Shown one piece after another: positions 42,443 through 50,755 of a DNA stretch of 64,000 bases. Source of the DNA: Endozoicomonas sp. OPT23 (lineage in GTDB: Bacteria > Pseudomonadota > Gammaproteobacteria > Pseudomonadales > Endozoicomonadaceae); assembly GCF_009653635.1 (NCBI RefSeq), contig NZ_PPFD01000002.1:434001-498000 (forward strand), written 5' to 3'. A model generated the notes under the pieces. The model had not been told where the DNA came from, ran no database searches, and was given only the letters and a program-made list of their open reading frames with translations. A program made the position numbers and the translations under genes. Position 1 is the first letter of the stretch. The number at the start of each line of letters is the position of its first letter.

Positions 42443-42919
42443 GTGAGTGAAGAAGTTCAACAGAATGATGGTGAAGAAGTCGAAGATATGTTGCTTGAGT
42501 TCTTCGGCAAAGGAGGAACTTTTAAGGATCTCAAGGATATGAGTGACGACGCTATGGAAGCTATCTATAGCGTTGCTTACAACCTGTATCAGGGCGGTAA
42601 GTATGATGAAGCTCAAAAAGTATTCCAGTTTCTCTGCTTCTATGATCATTTCAATCGCAAATACTTTCTTGGTCTGGGTGCTTGCCAGCAGATGATGAAA
42701 CAGTATGAGCAGGCCATCGAGATTTTTACGTTCGCTACAGTGCTTGATGCAGATGATCCAAGACCCATGCTTTATATAGGTGACTGTCATCTGGCTATGG
42801 GTGACAAAGAAAAAGCTAAAGGGTGTTTCGAGACAGCCATTGAATGGGGAGCAGGTCAGACAGCCTACGCCGATGAACTCAAGCGTGCGGAAAGCATGCT
42901 GGAGAACCTGTCCAGCTAA
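42443..42919 (+). CDS. lcrH: T3SS translocator chaperone, LcrH/SycD family
   Basis: The 158-residue class II chaperone binds the two translocators in the cytoplasm before secretion. Three tetratricopeptide repeats are visible: SVAYNLYQGGKYDEAQKVFQFL near residue 45, FLGLGACQQMMKQYEQAIEIFTFA near 75, and MLYIGDCHLAMGDKEKAKGCFETA near 110. The start is GTG, preceded by GGGAGG at good spacing. The gene lies between the tip and YopB-like genes, matching lcrV-lcrH-yopBD order. Confidence 0.92.
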   Translation: MSEEVQQNDGEEVEDMLLEFFGKGGTFKDLKDMSDDAMEAIYSVAYNLYQGGKYDEAQKVFQFLCFYDHFNRKYFLGLGACQQMMKQYEQAIEIFTFATVLDADDPRPMLYIGDCHLAMGDKEKAKGCFETAIEWGAGQTAYADELKRAESMLENLSS

Positions 42920-42934
42920 CCGGGGAGTACAGGG

Positions 42935-44485
42935 ATGGCTTCTATAGGTCAAAACCCAACAAGAACAGAGCAGTCTTCAGGTGTGAATCCGACTGTGGTG
43001 AATAATGCTGCCGCTCAGGATGACGCACCGGTTCAGCGTGGCTTCAGTAATCAGAACAGTTACTCCCGCACTGAGGGAACTGATGCTGCCAGACCTCAGG
43101 TCCATGCTCCCTCTCTGGATGCGCCTGCAGCAGACGCAGAGTCTGGTTCAGGTGTTGATGACTTTCTTAAGCAGCTTCAGGCCGACGGTGGTGAACCATC
43201 AGTCAGAAATGATCTATCTAACGGTGTAAAGAATCTCCAGCAGAATCCTATGGGTAAAGAGATCAGTCAATTGCGAGGGAAGCAGGCTGAACTGGAAAAA
43301 ATGGGATTCAGTAAAACCCAGATTGATGCCCTTAGCTCTCTTGCCAATCCTGATGATCCGGATAACTCGCTAGCCTCTATGCACTCAGCAACCGCTCGCA
43401 TGCAGGGTGTGGATGAGAATGACCCTCGACTGAACCAGTTACTCAGAGCCTTCAATGATATTACGGTAAAAATGTCTGCTCTGACTCATATACCGGATGA
43501 CCTTCAGGCCGAACTGGCTGCTGATGTTCAAGCTTTCACAAAAGCAGCTATGAACTCTAAACAAACTCTGGATATTGATTCAGCAACCACCATGCTGATT
43601 CAGATTCAGTCAAAGCTTCAAAACGAAAGGCTTAAGTTCGATCAGGAAAGCATCAAGATAGGTCAGGTGGCTGCTGAGCACAGAAGCGGCAACATCATTC
43701 AGAAAATTCGTGACTCAATTGAGAAAATGGAAAAAGCTGAAAAGACAGCATTGGTTGGCAAGATTTTCGGTTATATAGCTCTTGCACTGATGGCAGTTGC
43801 AACTGTAGTAGTCGCAGTCGTAGGTATCATTTTTACAGGTGGTGTACTTACTGTAATCGCTGTAAGCCTCATGGTAGCTGCCATGGCAGTAATGGTGACA
43901 ATGATTATTTCATCAGAAACCGATAACTTTATGATGAAAATCTTTGACGGTCTTGCGGGTGGTGACGATGATAAAAAACAGAAAGCTCGTATAGGCGCTA
44001 TGGTTTTCTGGGCCACAATAATGATCGCACTTTCTCTAGGTGCGGCTGCTGCAGGTGGTTTCGCCGGCGCCGGTGGTGCTGCAGCCAGTACTGCGGGCGC
44101 TGCAACGTCAGGGGCTGCAACAGGTGCTCAAGTTTCAGCGACCGGTGTTAACACAGCTGCGCAAGCAACGGCTTCAGCCGCCAAGATAACTGCAATTGTG
44201 ACCAAGCTTGCCAAACTTGCTCAGCTTGTTGGTGGTGTCTCTCAAGTAGCTTCAGGTAGTGCTGATATTTCAACTGCCGCATATACCTATCAGGCAGATA
44301 TTTTTCGGGCAGAGGCTTTGGAAGAGAAAGCTGAGCTGGCCCGAATCCAACAGTTTCTTGATGATGCGATGGAAGCTATAGAAAAAGCGATTGATGAATT
44401 GCAGTCCGGTTACTCGTCACTTGCTAATATCATCAAGGCAAACCATGACACTAAAACGACGTTGGCTCGCAATCTGCGTGCCTGA
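42935..44485 (+). CDS. sctE: T3SS translocator 1, YopB/SseC-like, with an MGF-type module
   Basis: This 516-residue protein should form the host-membrane pore with the next gene product. After a disordered secretion-signal region (1-100), residues 116-150 carry the shared module (KMGFSKTQIDAL, SLANPDD, NSLASMH). A helical segment follows (160-270), then a long hydrophobic hairpin (276-325), a charged loop with GGDDDKKQ, and a third hydrophobic helix (353-378) running into an Ala/Gly-rich stretch (370-415). A C-terminal coiled coil (450-495) closes the protein. This is the build of YopB/IpaB/SseC translocators. GGGGAG precedes the ATG. Confidence 0.85.
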   Translation: MASIGQNPTRTEQSSGVNPTVVNNAAAQDDAPVQRGFSNQNSYSRTEGTDAARPQVHAPSLDAPAADAESGSGVDDFLKQLQADGGEPSVRNDLSNGVKNLQQNPMGKEISQLRGKQAELEKMGFSKTQIDALSSLANPDDPDNSLASMHSATARMQGVDENDPRLNQLLRAFNDITVKMSALTHIPDDLQAELAADVQAFTKAAMNSKQTLDIDSATTMLIQIQSKLQNERLKFDQESIKIGQVAAEHRSGNIIQKIRDSIEKMEKAEKTALVGKIFGYIALALMAVATVVVAVVGIIFTGGVLTVIAVSLMVAAMAVMVTMIISSETDNFMMKIFDGLAGGDDDKKQKARIGAMVFWATIMIALSLGAAAAGGFAGAGGAAASTAGAATSGAATGAQVSATGVNTAAQATASAAKITAIVTKLAKLAQLVGGVSQVASGSADISTAAYTYQADIFRAEALEEKAELARIQQFLDDAMEAIEKAIDELQSGYSSLANIIKANHDTKTTLARNLRA

Positions 44486-44507
44486 TCTGTGAACACGGAG
44501 GTAGTAT

Positions 44508-45989
44508 ATGTCTCAGGTAGGACACACAGGATCAACTCAGCACACGCAGGTTCAGAATCCTAACCCGGCATCTTTGCACGGGGCAGAAGCTCTGGATGAA
44601 GTGGCACGAGGTAATCTTGATGGCGAGAATATTCGCTATTCAAGAGAATCGGCCAGAAACGGTGTGCTTCAGGGGCAGCTGACTCGAGCGCCGGTACTTG
44701 ACCAGCCAGAAGAAGTTAGGCCTACGCACCTTGAATCAGCAAACTCTGATCTGGGTGAGATCAATGAGGCCAACCAGAAAGCTCTTTCTACAACGTCTGA
44801 GCTGGCTAAAGCCATGAAGAGTGGCACTATGACTCCTGAGCAGCAGTCTCAGGTTCAAAAGCATTCAGATACCTTGAGAGGTACAGCAAGTTATCTGAAC
44901 AATCTCCATGGTCATAATGTTGGTAGTGGTGAAGGCAAGCGCAGCGTGCTTGCAGGCATGGGCTTTAACCAGAGTCAATTGGATGCCCTGACATCTCTGG
45001 CCAACCCCGATGATTCGAACAATACACTTGCCAGTATGCATGGTGGGCAGGCTGCCTTGCAGGGTAAGCGAGACGCTCTTTCTTCGATGGGTTTCAGTGA
45101 AAGTCAGATCGAAGCCATGCTGTCTATGGCTGACCCGGATGACGAAAGTAACTCTCTGATGTCGACGCATCAGGCTGGAGGAGGTCGAAGCAGCTCTGTT
45201 GCCGGGATATCACAGGCCCGGATGGATCGCTTTATGGCGGTGCTTAATGGCCAACAGTTTGGTACAGATGCTCAAAGAGCACTGTTGGCTAAAATGGGTT
45301 ATAGCGATACTCAAGCCAATATGATCCTTGCCGGCTCTAATCCATCATCGCTCCAGGCTCAGGGAAATCTTATTCAGTCCACCAGTACCAGTCAGGTGGC
45401 ACAGCTACAAGCTATGGCGCAGGCTGCAAATACCCTTTCTACTGGTAGCCCTGTAGGCGATAGAGTGCTGCAACAGCTGGTAGATATCTTTGCTGTACTG
45501 GAGCTGCTCCATGAAATGAGTGTTCAAGGCCGAAGAACTGCCAGAGAGACTCGTTCTATGGAATATGATGCAGCCAAGCAGGAAGTGCTCAATCAGGCGG
45601 GTGAAATGCGTAAGGCTGCGATTTACACCCTTGCTGCGGGTGTGGCCAGTGGCACTATGAAGATTGCCGCAGGTGCTGTCTCTATCGGTGGTTCAATGAG
45701 TGGTGGTTCTGCTCAGCAGGCATCGGTACGGATGCAGCAGTCCGCGCAGGCATCACAGATGGTGACAGGTATGGGGGACCTGGTTGCAGCAGGGCTGAGC
45801 TATCAAGCGTCGGAGCATCAGGCTAAGCAGAAAGAGCATGAAGCGTTCCAGAAAACCCATGAAAATGCTGCCCAGAGTTCATCGGAGTGGATGCAACTCC
45901 AGCAGGACATGGTTAAAACAGCGCAAAGCAAGATGGATGAAATTATCAGAACCTGGTTCGAAACACTGAAGACGACAACCAGAGGATAA
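44508..45989 (+). CDS. sctB: T3SS translocator 2, YopD/EspB-like, with two and a half MGF-type modules
   Basis: The 493-residue protein has a disordered N terminus and then tandem modules. Copy one is at residues 144-178, copy two at 187-221 and a degenerate third at 256-285 (MGYSDTQA, SNPSS). A single amphipathic-to-hydrophobic region (370-397, IYTLAAGVASGTMKIAAGAV) and a C-terminal coiled coil (435-485) match the YopD/EspB minor translocator build. It follows the YopB-like gene by 22 bases with CGGAGG before the ATG. It is longer than YopD (about 306 residues), mainly because of the modules. Sequence identity to YopD is not visible by eye; position and topology carry the call. Confidence 0.75.
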   Translation: MSQVGHTGSTQHTQVQNPNPASLHGAEALDEVARGNLDGENIRYSRESARNGVLQGQLTRAPVLDQPEEVRPTHLESANSDLGEINEANQKALSTTSELAKAMKSGTMTPEQQSQVQKHSDTLRGTASYLNNLHGHNVGSGEGKRSVLAGMGFNQSQLDALTSLANPDDSNNTLASMHGGQAALQGKRDALSSMGFSESQIEAMLSMADPDDESNSLMSTHQAGGGRSSSVAGISQARMDRFMAVLNGQQFGTDAQRALLAKMGYSDTQANMILAGSNPSSLQAQGNLIQSTSTSQVAQLQAMAQAANTLSTGSPVGDRVLQQLVDIFAVLELLHEMSVQGRRTARETRSMEYDAAKQEVLNQAGEMRKAAIYTLAAGVASGTMKIAAGAVSIGGSMSGGSAQQASVRMQQSAQASQMVTGMGDLVAAGLSYQASEHQAKQKEHEAFQKTHENAAQSSSEWMQLQQDMVKTAQSKMDEIIRTWFETLKTTTRG

Positions 45990-45996
45990 ACCCGGG

Positions 45997-46030
45997 CGGG
46001 GAAGGCTTGTAAAGCGGTCAGCCTTCCCCG
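45997..46030 (+). terminator. 11-bp hairpin between translocator 2 and gatekeeper genes
   Basis: CGGGGAAGGCT (45997-46007) and AGCCTTCCCCG (46020-46030) pair perfectly over a 12-nt loop. No T-tract: likely an mRNA stability or processing stem that sets translocator levels above downstream genes. Confidence 0.6.
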
Positions 46031-46048
46031 TACACCAGAGGACATTGA

Positions 46049-47632
46049 ATGGCCGCTTCTATTGAAGGTGCCGGTTCGATTCAGCAACCGGTTTTTCAGG
46101 ATATTCCCTCCGATAAAGGTGCCCTTGGTCTTAAGGGTAGGCTGTCTGGCGAAAATGTTGTTGTTAAGTCTGATTCCCAGTCTGCCCTGATGGATGCCGC
46201 AGAAGAACTCTCTATGGTTGCCAATCAGTTCAAATCGAAGAAGCTGGACAAGCGCAAGATGAAGTCCGGCTCTGAGCTGAGCGACAAAATTATGGAGAAA
46301 ATCAAAAAGATTCAGACTATTCAAAAGACTGAAGCTTTTAAAGATACTGTTAATAAATTTACTGATCAGAAATCTCTCAATCAAAACCAGATTTTAAAAC
46401 AGGCTCGTGATTTTTCCGGTGACCCTCTTGAGCAGTACGCATTGCTGGACTTTGCTCAGGAATACTTTGCAGAGCAGGGGGATGAAGAGAAAGCCAATCA
46501 GATCGCTACTGCAAAGAAACGAATTAAAGATAAAAACCCAACGCTGATAACAGCAGGTCTAAATATCTCTGAAAAAGTTGCTCAGGTTATTGAAGAGCAA
46601 GGGATGAATGTTGATATTCGCAAAGTTCGAGAAGGTTTTGCAGAGCTTGTTGATGAGTCAAACTTGCAGGCAGCAGGTGGTCATGTTCAAGACTATCGTA
46701 CTCTGACCAGAACTTATAACTACCTTCTTGGTGACCTTGGAGCCTCAAAGACGGTTTCTCCAATTGATAAACCTGATACTGAAAAGAAGCTGCAAAAGCT
46801 GACTTCGCTGGAATTTGAAAAAAGGTGTCAGTTACTGCTCGAGGCTCTTGGTACAGAATTATTAGCTTTAGATAAGTCAGCATCGCCAGAACGGCTGCAG
46901 TCAATTATTCAAGACATGAAGTTACTAAAAACTCTCTCCGGTGTTCACGATCTTTGCTGTGACACAGAAGACCAAATGAGCCGTACGTATCCTTCAGAGC
47001 AAGTGCTTCCTTCCAGTCTTATGGGACAGGTTTTAAAGTTGGTCGACCAGCCATGGGTAACGGAATCAGAGTTTGAAAATGCTCTTCATGATCTAAAGGT
47101 TAGTGGCCTGGAAGCAAAGATTTTTGCTACCCGGGCTATGTTGGATATCATTCGGTCGGTACCTGAAGAAGCTTTTGCCAATGATGAAACCAAACAAAAT
47201 CTGATGGTTTCCTGTCAGGAACATATGGATTCACTAATTGAAGAAGAAGTGGCTTCAGAGATTGATACTTCAGGGGCTGAACTTCTATCTGCAGATAATT
47301 TTGTGGGTGAAGTGACCGCGGATCTTGGCTTGAACAAACCGCCTGTGAAAGACACTGCCGATTTCATCATTCAAAAATTTCTGGGGAATATTGCTGGGGA
47401 AAGTTATCAAAATCCGCTGGATGCGTTGCTAGATGTACGACATTTGGCATCTAACCCCGTAGAGCTCGAAAAACTTCTGATTGAAATACCCAAGCTGAAG
47501 GATATTAATCCTGATTTTACACAGTTTGCTGATATGGCTGAGCAGCAGGTTGGTGATTTACTTGCCTCTGTCTCACCGAAAGTGTCAGGTCAGCAGGATA
47601 CAAGACAGAGTGAAACCGTTAGAAACGGCTGA
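46049..47632 (+). CDS. sctW: T3SS gatekeeper SctW (YopN-TyeA fusion) with C-terminal extension
   Basis: SctW holds back effectors until host contact and orders translocator secretion. In 527 residues I see an N-terminal secretion/chaperone-binding region (1-75), helical YopN-like X-bundles (about 110-310, with DPLEQYALLDFAQEYF) and a TyeA-like domain at about 322-403 (LMGQVLKLVDQPW, ...RSVPEEAF..., QNLMVSCQEHMD) fused in frame. In Yersinia YopN and TyeA are separate. Residues 404-527 are an extra segment (DNFVGEVTADLGLNKP, NPLDALLDVRHLASNP) without a counterpart I know. GAGGA precedes the ATG. The SycN-like gene follows by 18 bases. Confidence 0.87.
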   Translation: MAASIEGAGSIQQPVFQDIPSDKGALGLKGRLSGENVVVKSDSQSALMDAAEELSMVANQFKSKKLDKRKMKSGSELSDKIMEKIKKIQTIQKTEAFKDTVNKFTDQKSLNQNQILKQARDFSGDPLEQYALLDFAQEYFAEQGDEEKANQIATAKKRIKDKNPTLITAGLNISEKVAQVIEEQGMNVDIRKVREGFAELVDESNLQAAGGHVQDYRTLTRTYNYLLGDLGASKTVSPIDKPDTEKKLQKLTSLEFEKRCQLLLEALGTELLALDKSASPERLQSIIQDMKLLKTLSGVHDLCCDTEDQMSRTYPSEQVLPSSLMGQVLKLVDQPWVTESEFENALHDLKVSGLEAKIFATRAMLDIIRSVPEEAFANDETKQNLMVSCQEHMDSLIEEEVASEIDTSGAELLSADNFVGEVTADLGLNKPPVKDTADFIIQKFLGNIAGESYQNPLDALLDVRHLASNPVELEKLLIEIPKLKDINPDFTQFADMAEQQVGDLLASVSPKVSGQQDTRQSETVRNG

Positions 47633-47650
47633 TAGCAAAGGGAAATAGCT

Positions 47651-48025
47651 ATGGACTGGCGAGACAGTGTTGTTGCAGATATAGGCAGAGCAATGGGTAT
47701 CGATGGGCTCGAGTTTGGTGCTTCTGGTGTTATCAGTTTTGAATTTGAAAACCGCGGCACGCTGTTTATGGAACTGCAGGAAGACGGTGTACTGATTTAT
47801 CTGGTCAGACGAATCCCACAATTTGATACTGCCCACCTTTTGGTATCAGCACTAAAAGCATGCCACTACACAAAGTCTTTGAGCTTTCCTTTGCAGGCAG
47901 GTTTGAAGCAGGACGATGAACTGGTTTTTATGGTGTATCTGATCAACGAAGCTTTCACATTACCCAATGCTGAAGGCGTAATTGAGCTGTTAACCCGTCA
48001 ATTTGAGCAGCAGGTAGTTGCTTAA
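47651..48025 (+). CDS. sycN: T3SS chaperone, SycN-like
   Basis: The 124-residue acidic protein begins MDWRDSVVADIGRAMGI. Its pattern runs like SycN: a hydrophobic GTLFMEL strand, a variable strand with VLIYLVRR, and a long middle helix leading to SFPLQAGLKQDDELVFMVYL and LTLP-like FTLPNAEGVIELL. SycN, with YscB, chaperones YopN in Yersinia, and this gene directly follows the YopN-like gene. No YscB partner is encoded next to it. It may instead work alone as a class I homodimer. Confidence 0.78.
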   Translation: MDWRDSVVADIGRAMGIDGLEFGASGVISFEFENRGTLFMELQEDGVLIYLVRRIPQFDTAHLLVSALKACHYTKSLSFPLQAGLKQDDELVFMVYLINEAFTLPNAEGVIELLTRQFEQQVVA

Positions 48026-48092
48026 AGTGACTGAAACAAGGCGATAACAGGCTGTTTTATCGAAGTTTTCACTGACTCAAGAGGTTCAAGGG

Positions 48093-48509
48093 ATGGCCGA
48101 AAATATAATCAACTCGGATGGTCTGGCTGACAAGGCTCTCGAAGCTGCAGAAACAAACCTGACCCCTGAAGCTGCTGATGCAGAAGCTGCTGAAAAGTTT
48201 GGCAGTCTGCTGGCTGGTGAAGGGAAGCAGCCTCTTGGCGAAACCTTCGCAGTTCCTGACGCAGCTGAAGGCGAAGCTTTGACTCTGGGCGATAAAATTC
48301 TCAGGGGAATGCAGGGGCTGAAAGATCATGTGGATGCTGGCAGGGATGATCTTGTCACCAATTTTTCTTCAGAAAACGAAGTACTGTCCATGCAGGACAT
48401 GTTTAAAACCCAGATGGCCATGACCAATCTGATGGTGACTGAAGACTACATTGGTAAGATTGTCAGCAAGAGCACCCAGACATTCGACACCCTGTTGCGT
48501 AACCAGTAG
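48093..48509 (+). CDS. sctI: T3SS inner rod protein SctI (YscI/PrgJ family)
   Basis: The 138-residue protein has the inner rod layout: a variable acidic N terminus and a conserved C-terminal helical hairpin, LGDKILRGMQGLKDHVDAG then LSMQDMFKTQMAMTNLMVTEDYIGKIVSKSTQTFDTLLRNQ split over residues 96-138. The closing SKSTQTFDTLL matches the KATQNIDTLLK-type end of YscI. The gene lies before sctJ as in Yersinia yscIJKL. A 10-bp hairpin separates the two. Confidence 0.88.
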   Translation: MAENIINSDGLADKALEAAETNLTPEAADAEAAEKFGSLLAGEGKQPLGETFAVPDAAEGEALTLGDKILRGMQGLKDHVDAGRDDLVTNFSSENEVLSMQDMFKTQMAMTNLMVTEDYIGKIVSKSTQTFDTLLRNQ

Positions 48510-48519
48510 GCCTGACAAT

Positions 48520-48563
48520 GAATCAATGTCTGGCTTACTGATCGACAGGCCATACATTGATTC
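48520..48563 (+). repeat. 10-bp hairpin between sctI and sctJ
   Basis: GAATCAATGT (48520-48529) and ACATTGATTC (48554-48563) pair perfectly. It may stabilise the sctI mRNA end and lower read-through to sctJ; it also argues against using the TTG at 48557 as the sctJ start. Confidence 0.5.
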
Positions 48564-48589
48564 TTGGACCAAGCCGGGGTTACCTGCGA

Positions 48590-49396
48590 ATGAAACAGGA
48601 ACCGATTCCTCAGGGAATTGTTCAGCGGACAAAACGACTGTTTGCACTGTTGTTATTTAGTCTTGTGCTGACAGGGTGTCAGGTTGAGCTTTACTCCGGT
48701 CTCACCGAGAAAGAAGGCAACAGTATGCTGGCCATTCTTCTGGATGGTGGCATCTCGGCTGAGAAGCTGATCAATAAGGACAAGATGGTCACCTTGATGG
48801 TGCCATCGGATGAAGTATCCAAAGCAATAAAACTCCTCAAGAGCCTTGGTTATCCCAAAGAAAAATACTCCTCCATTGGTGAGATCTTCCCCAAAGATGG
48901 TCTGATATCTTCGCCCACTGAAGAACGAGCACGTTATACCTACTCCATGTCTCAGGAGCTGTCCTCAACTCTTTCCGAAATTGATGGTGTTATTACTGCC
49001 AGAGTTCATGTGGTATTGCCCCAGGAACAGGATTCTCTAAGTGATGTGAATTACCCATCCTCAGCCTCGGTATTTATTAAATACACGCCTGAACTGGAAC
49101 TGGCAGGTTTTATTCCCAAGGTTAAAACACTGGTCTCCAACAGTATTGAAGGCTTGTCGCTGGATAAAATTACGGTTTCTTTGTTTCCTGCCACCCGTAT
49201 TCATCAGGGAGGAAGCATTACTCCAAAGATGGACTCAGTACTATTCATAAAGGTCAGCCCAGGCTCTGCGGGTCCTTTGCGGGTTATGGTCTTCTCGTTG
49301 ATATTTCTGCTGCTGATTGCCATGGGCGGAGGCGGATTCCTGTACTGGGAGATGTATCTGCGTAAAGGCAGGAAGAAGTCCGGGAAGGCGGCATGA
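48590..49396 (+). CDS. sctJ: T3SS inner-membrane ring lipoprotein SctJ
   Basis: SctJ forms the inner-membrane ring with SctD. From the ATG at 48590 the protein has 268 residues. It has a lipobox LVLTGC (lipidated Cys near residue 24), the two ring-building motifs (LYSGLTEKEGNSMLAILLDGGI, KAIKLLKSLGYPKEKYSSIGEIFPKDGLISSP in pieces), a conserved RVHVVLPQ, a C-terminal transmembrane helix (VMVFSLIFLLLIAMGGGGFLYW) and a basic tail. A TTG 33 bases upstream is in frame but lies in a hairpin. The ATGA overlap with sctK suggests translational coupling. Confidence 0.95.
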   Translation: MKQEPIPQGIVQRTKRLFALLLFSLVLTGCQVELYSGLTEKEGNSMLAILLDGGISAEKLINKDKMVTLMVPSDEVSKAIKLLKSLGYPKEKYSSIGEIFPKDGLISSPTEERARYTYSMSQELSSTLSEIDGVITARVHVVLPQEQDSLSDVNYPSSASVFIKYTPELELAGFIPKVKTLVSNSIEGLSLDKITVSLFPATRIHQGGSITPKMDSVLFIKVSPGSAGPLRVMVFSLIFLLLIAMGGGGFLYWEMYLRKGRKKSGKAA

Positions 49397-50088
49397 ATGC
49401 TCATCATCCGTTGATTGATCAGAGTAATGGTCTCGAGCTGTTTCAATCAGTGGCTGAGTTTAATCTTTATCTCATTCGATATATCCATCCATCCTGGCTG
49501 AAGACGGTCAAACTGTCCCCTCTGGTGCAGCAACTGAGGCAGGAAAATAATGCCGATTACCATCTATCCCACTATTTGCTGAAGCAGTTTCAACTGAACA
49601 ATGAGTTCGATTATGAGTTTATTGAAAACCATAAACGCATCGCTCTGGCAGATGAGGGAGAGTTAACAGCATTGGCGCTTTACACGGGAGCAACATTGAA
49701 TGAAGGCATTATCCGTAATGCTTTGCTGAGCTCGCAGAGGCAAGCATTTGCAGAATGTTTAGGTGAGCCACTTTATCGTTTTGCTACCCAGAAAGCCCAG
49801 TTTATAGCTCGATTCGATCAACAGTTGGGCCCTAGCCTATTAATTGACTGGGACCACCTTGAACAGTTTAAACACTATTTATTACTGAGTGGTTTACAGG
49901 TATTGGGAACAGCTTTCAGCAGTTGTCCGGAAGCTTTTAAAAAAAGATTGTTGTTGAAAATGCCAACTGACTATCGAGAGCATCTTGAAAGCAGTGAGCT
50001 CCAGAACTTATCGGAAGAGCAGTGCCAGAAACTGCTGATCAAGGTTTATAAAGAGGTGAATAAAGAATGGCATCACCTGTTATCCTGA
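49393..50088 (+). CDS. sctK: T3SS sorting-platform linker SctK
   Basis: The 231-residue cytoplasmic protein has the YscK layout: an N-terminal FNLYLIRYIHPSWL helix, LALYTGATLNEGIIRNALLSSQ in the middle, and a C-terminal KRLLLKMPTDYREHL helix pair. SctK bridges the inner ring to the SctQ pods. It overlaps sctJ by four bases and sctL by 22. The call rests on order as much as on sequence, since SctK diverges fast. Confidence 0.85.
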   Translation: MNAHHPLIDQSNGLELFQSVAEFNLYLIRYIHPSWLKTVKLSPLVQQLRQENNADYHLSHYLLKQFQLNNEFDYEFIENHKRIALADEGELTALALYTGATLNEGIIRNALLSSQRQAFAECLGEPLYRFATQKAQFIARFDQQLGPSLLIDWDHLEQFKHYLLLSGLQVLGTAFSSCPEAFKKRLLLKMPTDYREHLESSELQNLSEEQCQKLLIKVYKEVNKEWHHLLS

Positions 50089-50723
50089 CCGCTGGAAGAA
50101 TCCAGCTGGACCCGGCTGCCAGAGTATTGAAAGCAGCAGAATACGCTGAGTATCTTCAGGCGCAGGAAATACTCGCTCAGGCTAATCGTCAGGCTGAAGA
50201 AATCCTGCAAAAAGCTGCAGAGGTTTATGAAACCAAAAAGCAGCAGGGTTATGACGAAGGCATAGATATCAGCAGGAAAGAGCAGTCTGAACATATGCTG
50301 AAAGTAGTCAGTCGAACCATTGGCTACTTATCAGATGTAGAGAAGGCGCTGGCTGGTATTCTGATGTCTGGTGTTAAGAAAATTATCGGTGAGTTTGATC
50401 AGGATGAAATGGCTGTGAATCTGGTCAGAAATGCACTCCAGCATGTCCGCAATGAAAAACAGGTCACCATCCGCATTCCTCCCAGCCAGTTTAATATGGT
50501 GAAATCCCGGGTTAATGAAATACTGGCTGAATATAAAGGCGTTGGTTTCATCGATCTGGTTTCTGATGAGCGGTTATCAACGGGCGATTGCATAATGGAA
50601 AGTGATATTGGTGTCGTGGACGCAAGTGTTGACCTTCAACTGGATGCTCTGCAGAAACGCTTTGAGAAACTGAATTCTGAAGCAGTCAGTACCATTGCCC
50701 GTGACACCACCATGCTTGAATAA
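50067..50723 (+). CDS. sctL: T3SS ATPase stator SctL (YscL/FliH-like)
   Basis: SctL connects the ATPase SctN to the SctQ pods. The 218 residues show an N-terminal segment, a long Ala/Glu/Gln-rich helix (YAEYLQAQEILAQANRQAEEILQKA, typical of FliH/YscL stalks, residues 27-60) and a C-terminal V-ATPase E-like domain with VRNALQHVRNEKQVTIRIPP and the DCIMESDIGVVDASVDLQL motif that ends the family. GAGG precedes the ATG within the end of sctK. It is the last gene of the T3SS operon. Confidence 0.93.
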   Translation: MASPVILTAGRIQLDPAARVLKAAEYAEYLQAQEILAQANRQAEEILQKAAEVYETKKQQGYDEGIDISRKEQSEHMLKVVSRTIGYLSDVEKALAGILMSGVKKIIGEFDQDEMAVNLVRNALQHVRNEKQVTIRIPPSQFNMVKSRVNEILAEYKGVGFIDLVSDERLSTGDCIMESDIGVVDASVDLQLDALQKRFEKLNSEAVSTIARDTTMLE

Positions 50724-50755
50724 TTACCGTCTGGTAACCAGACACATGAGCTCGA

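Larger units (their letters stand above)
41613..45362 (+). repeat. Shared ~35-residue module in five coding copies (tip and both translocators)
   Basis: Copies are encoded at 41613-41717, 43280-43384, 44937-45041 and 45066-45170, with a degenerate one at 45273-45362. The protein pattern is Leu, then MGFSxxQIDAL, a short gap, SLANPDD, two or three variable residues, then NSLxSxH. Gly-Phe, Gln, Ala-Leu and Asn/Asp-Pro-Asp-Asp are the most conserved positions. The copies are strongly alike in protein but not in DNA, so they are old and under selection. Confidence 0.88.

Noticed and set aside
48557-48589. TTG start for sctJ
   Set aside because: The codon lies in the right arm of a hairpin; the ATG at 48590 gives a normal lipoprotein signal length.
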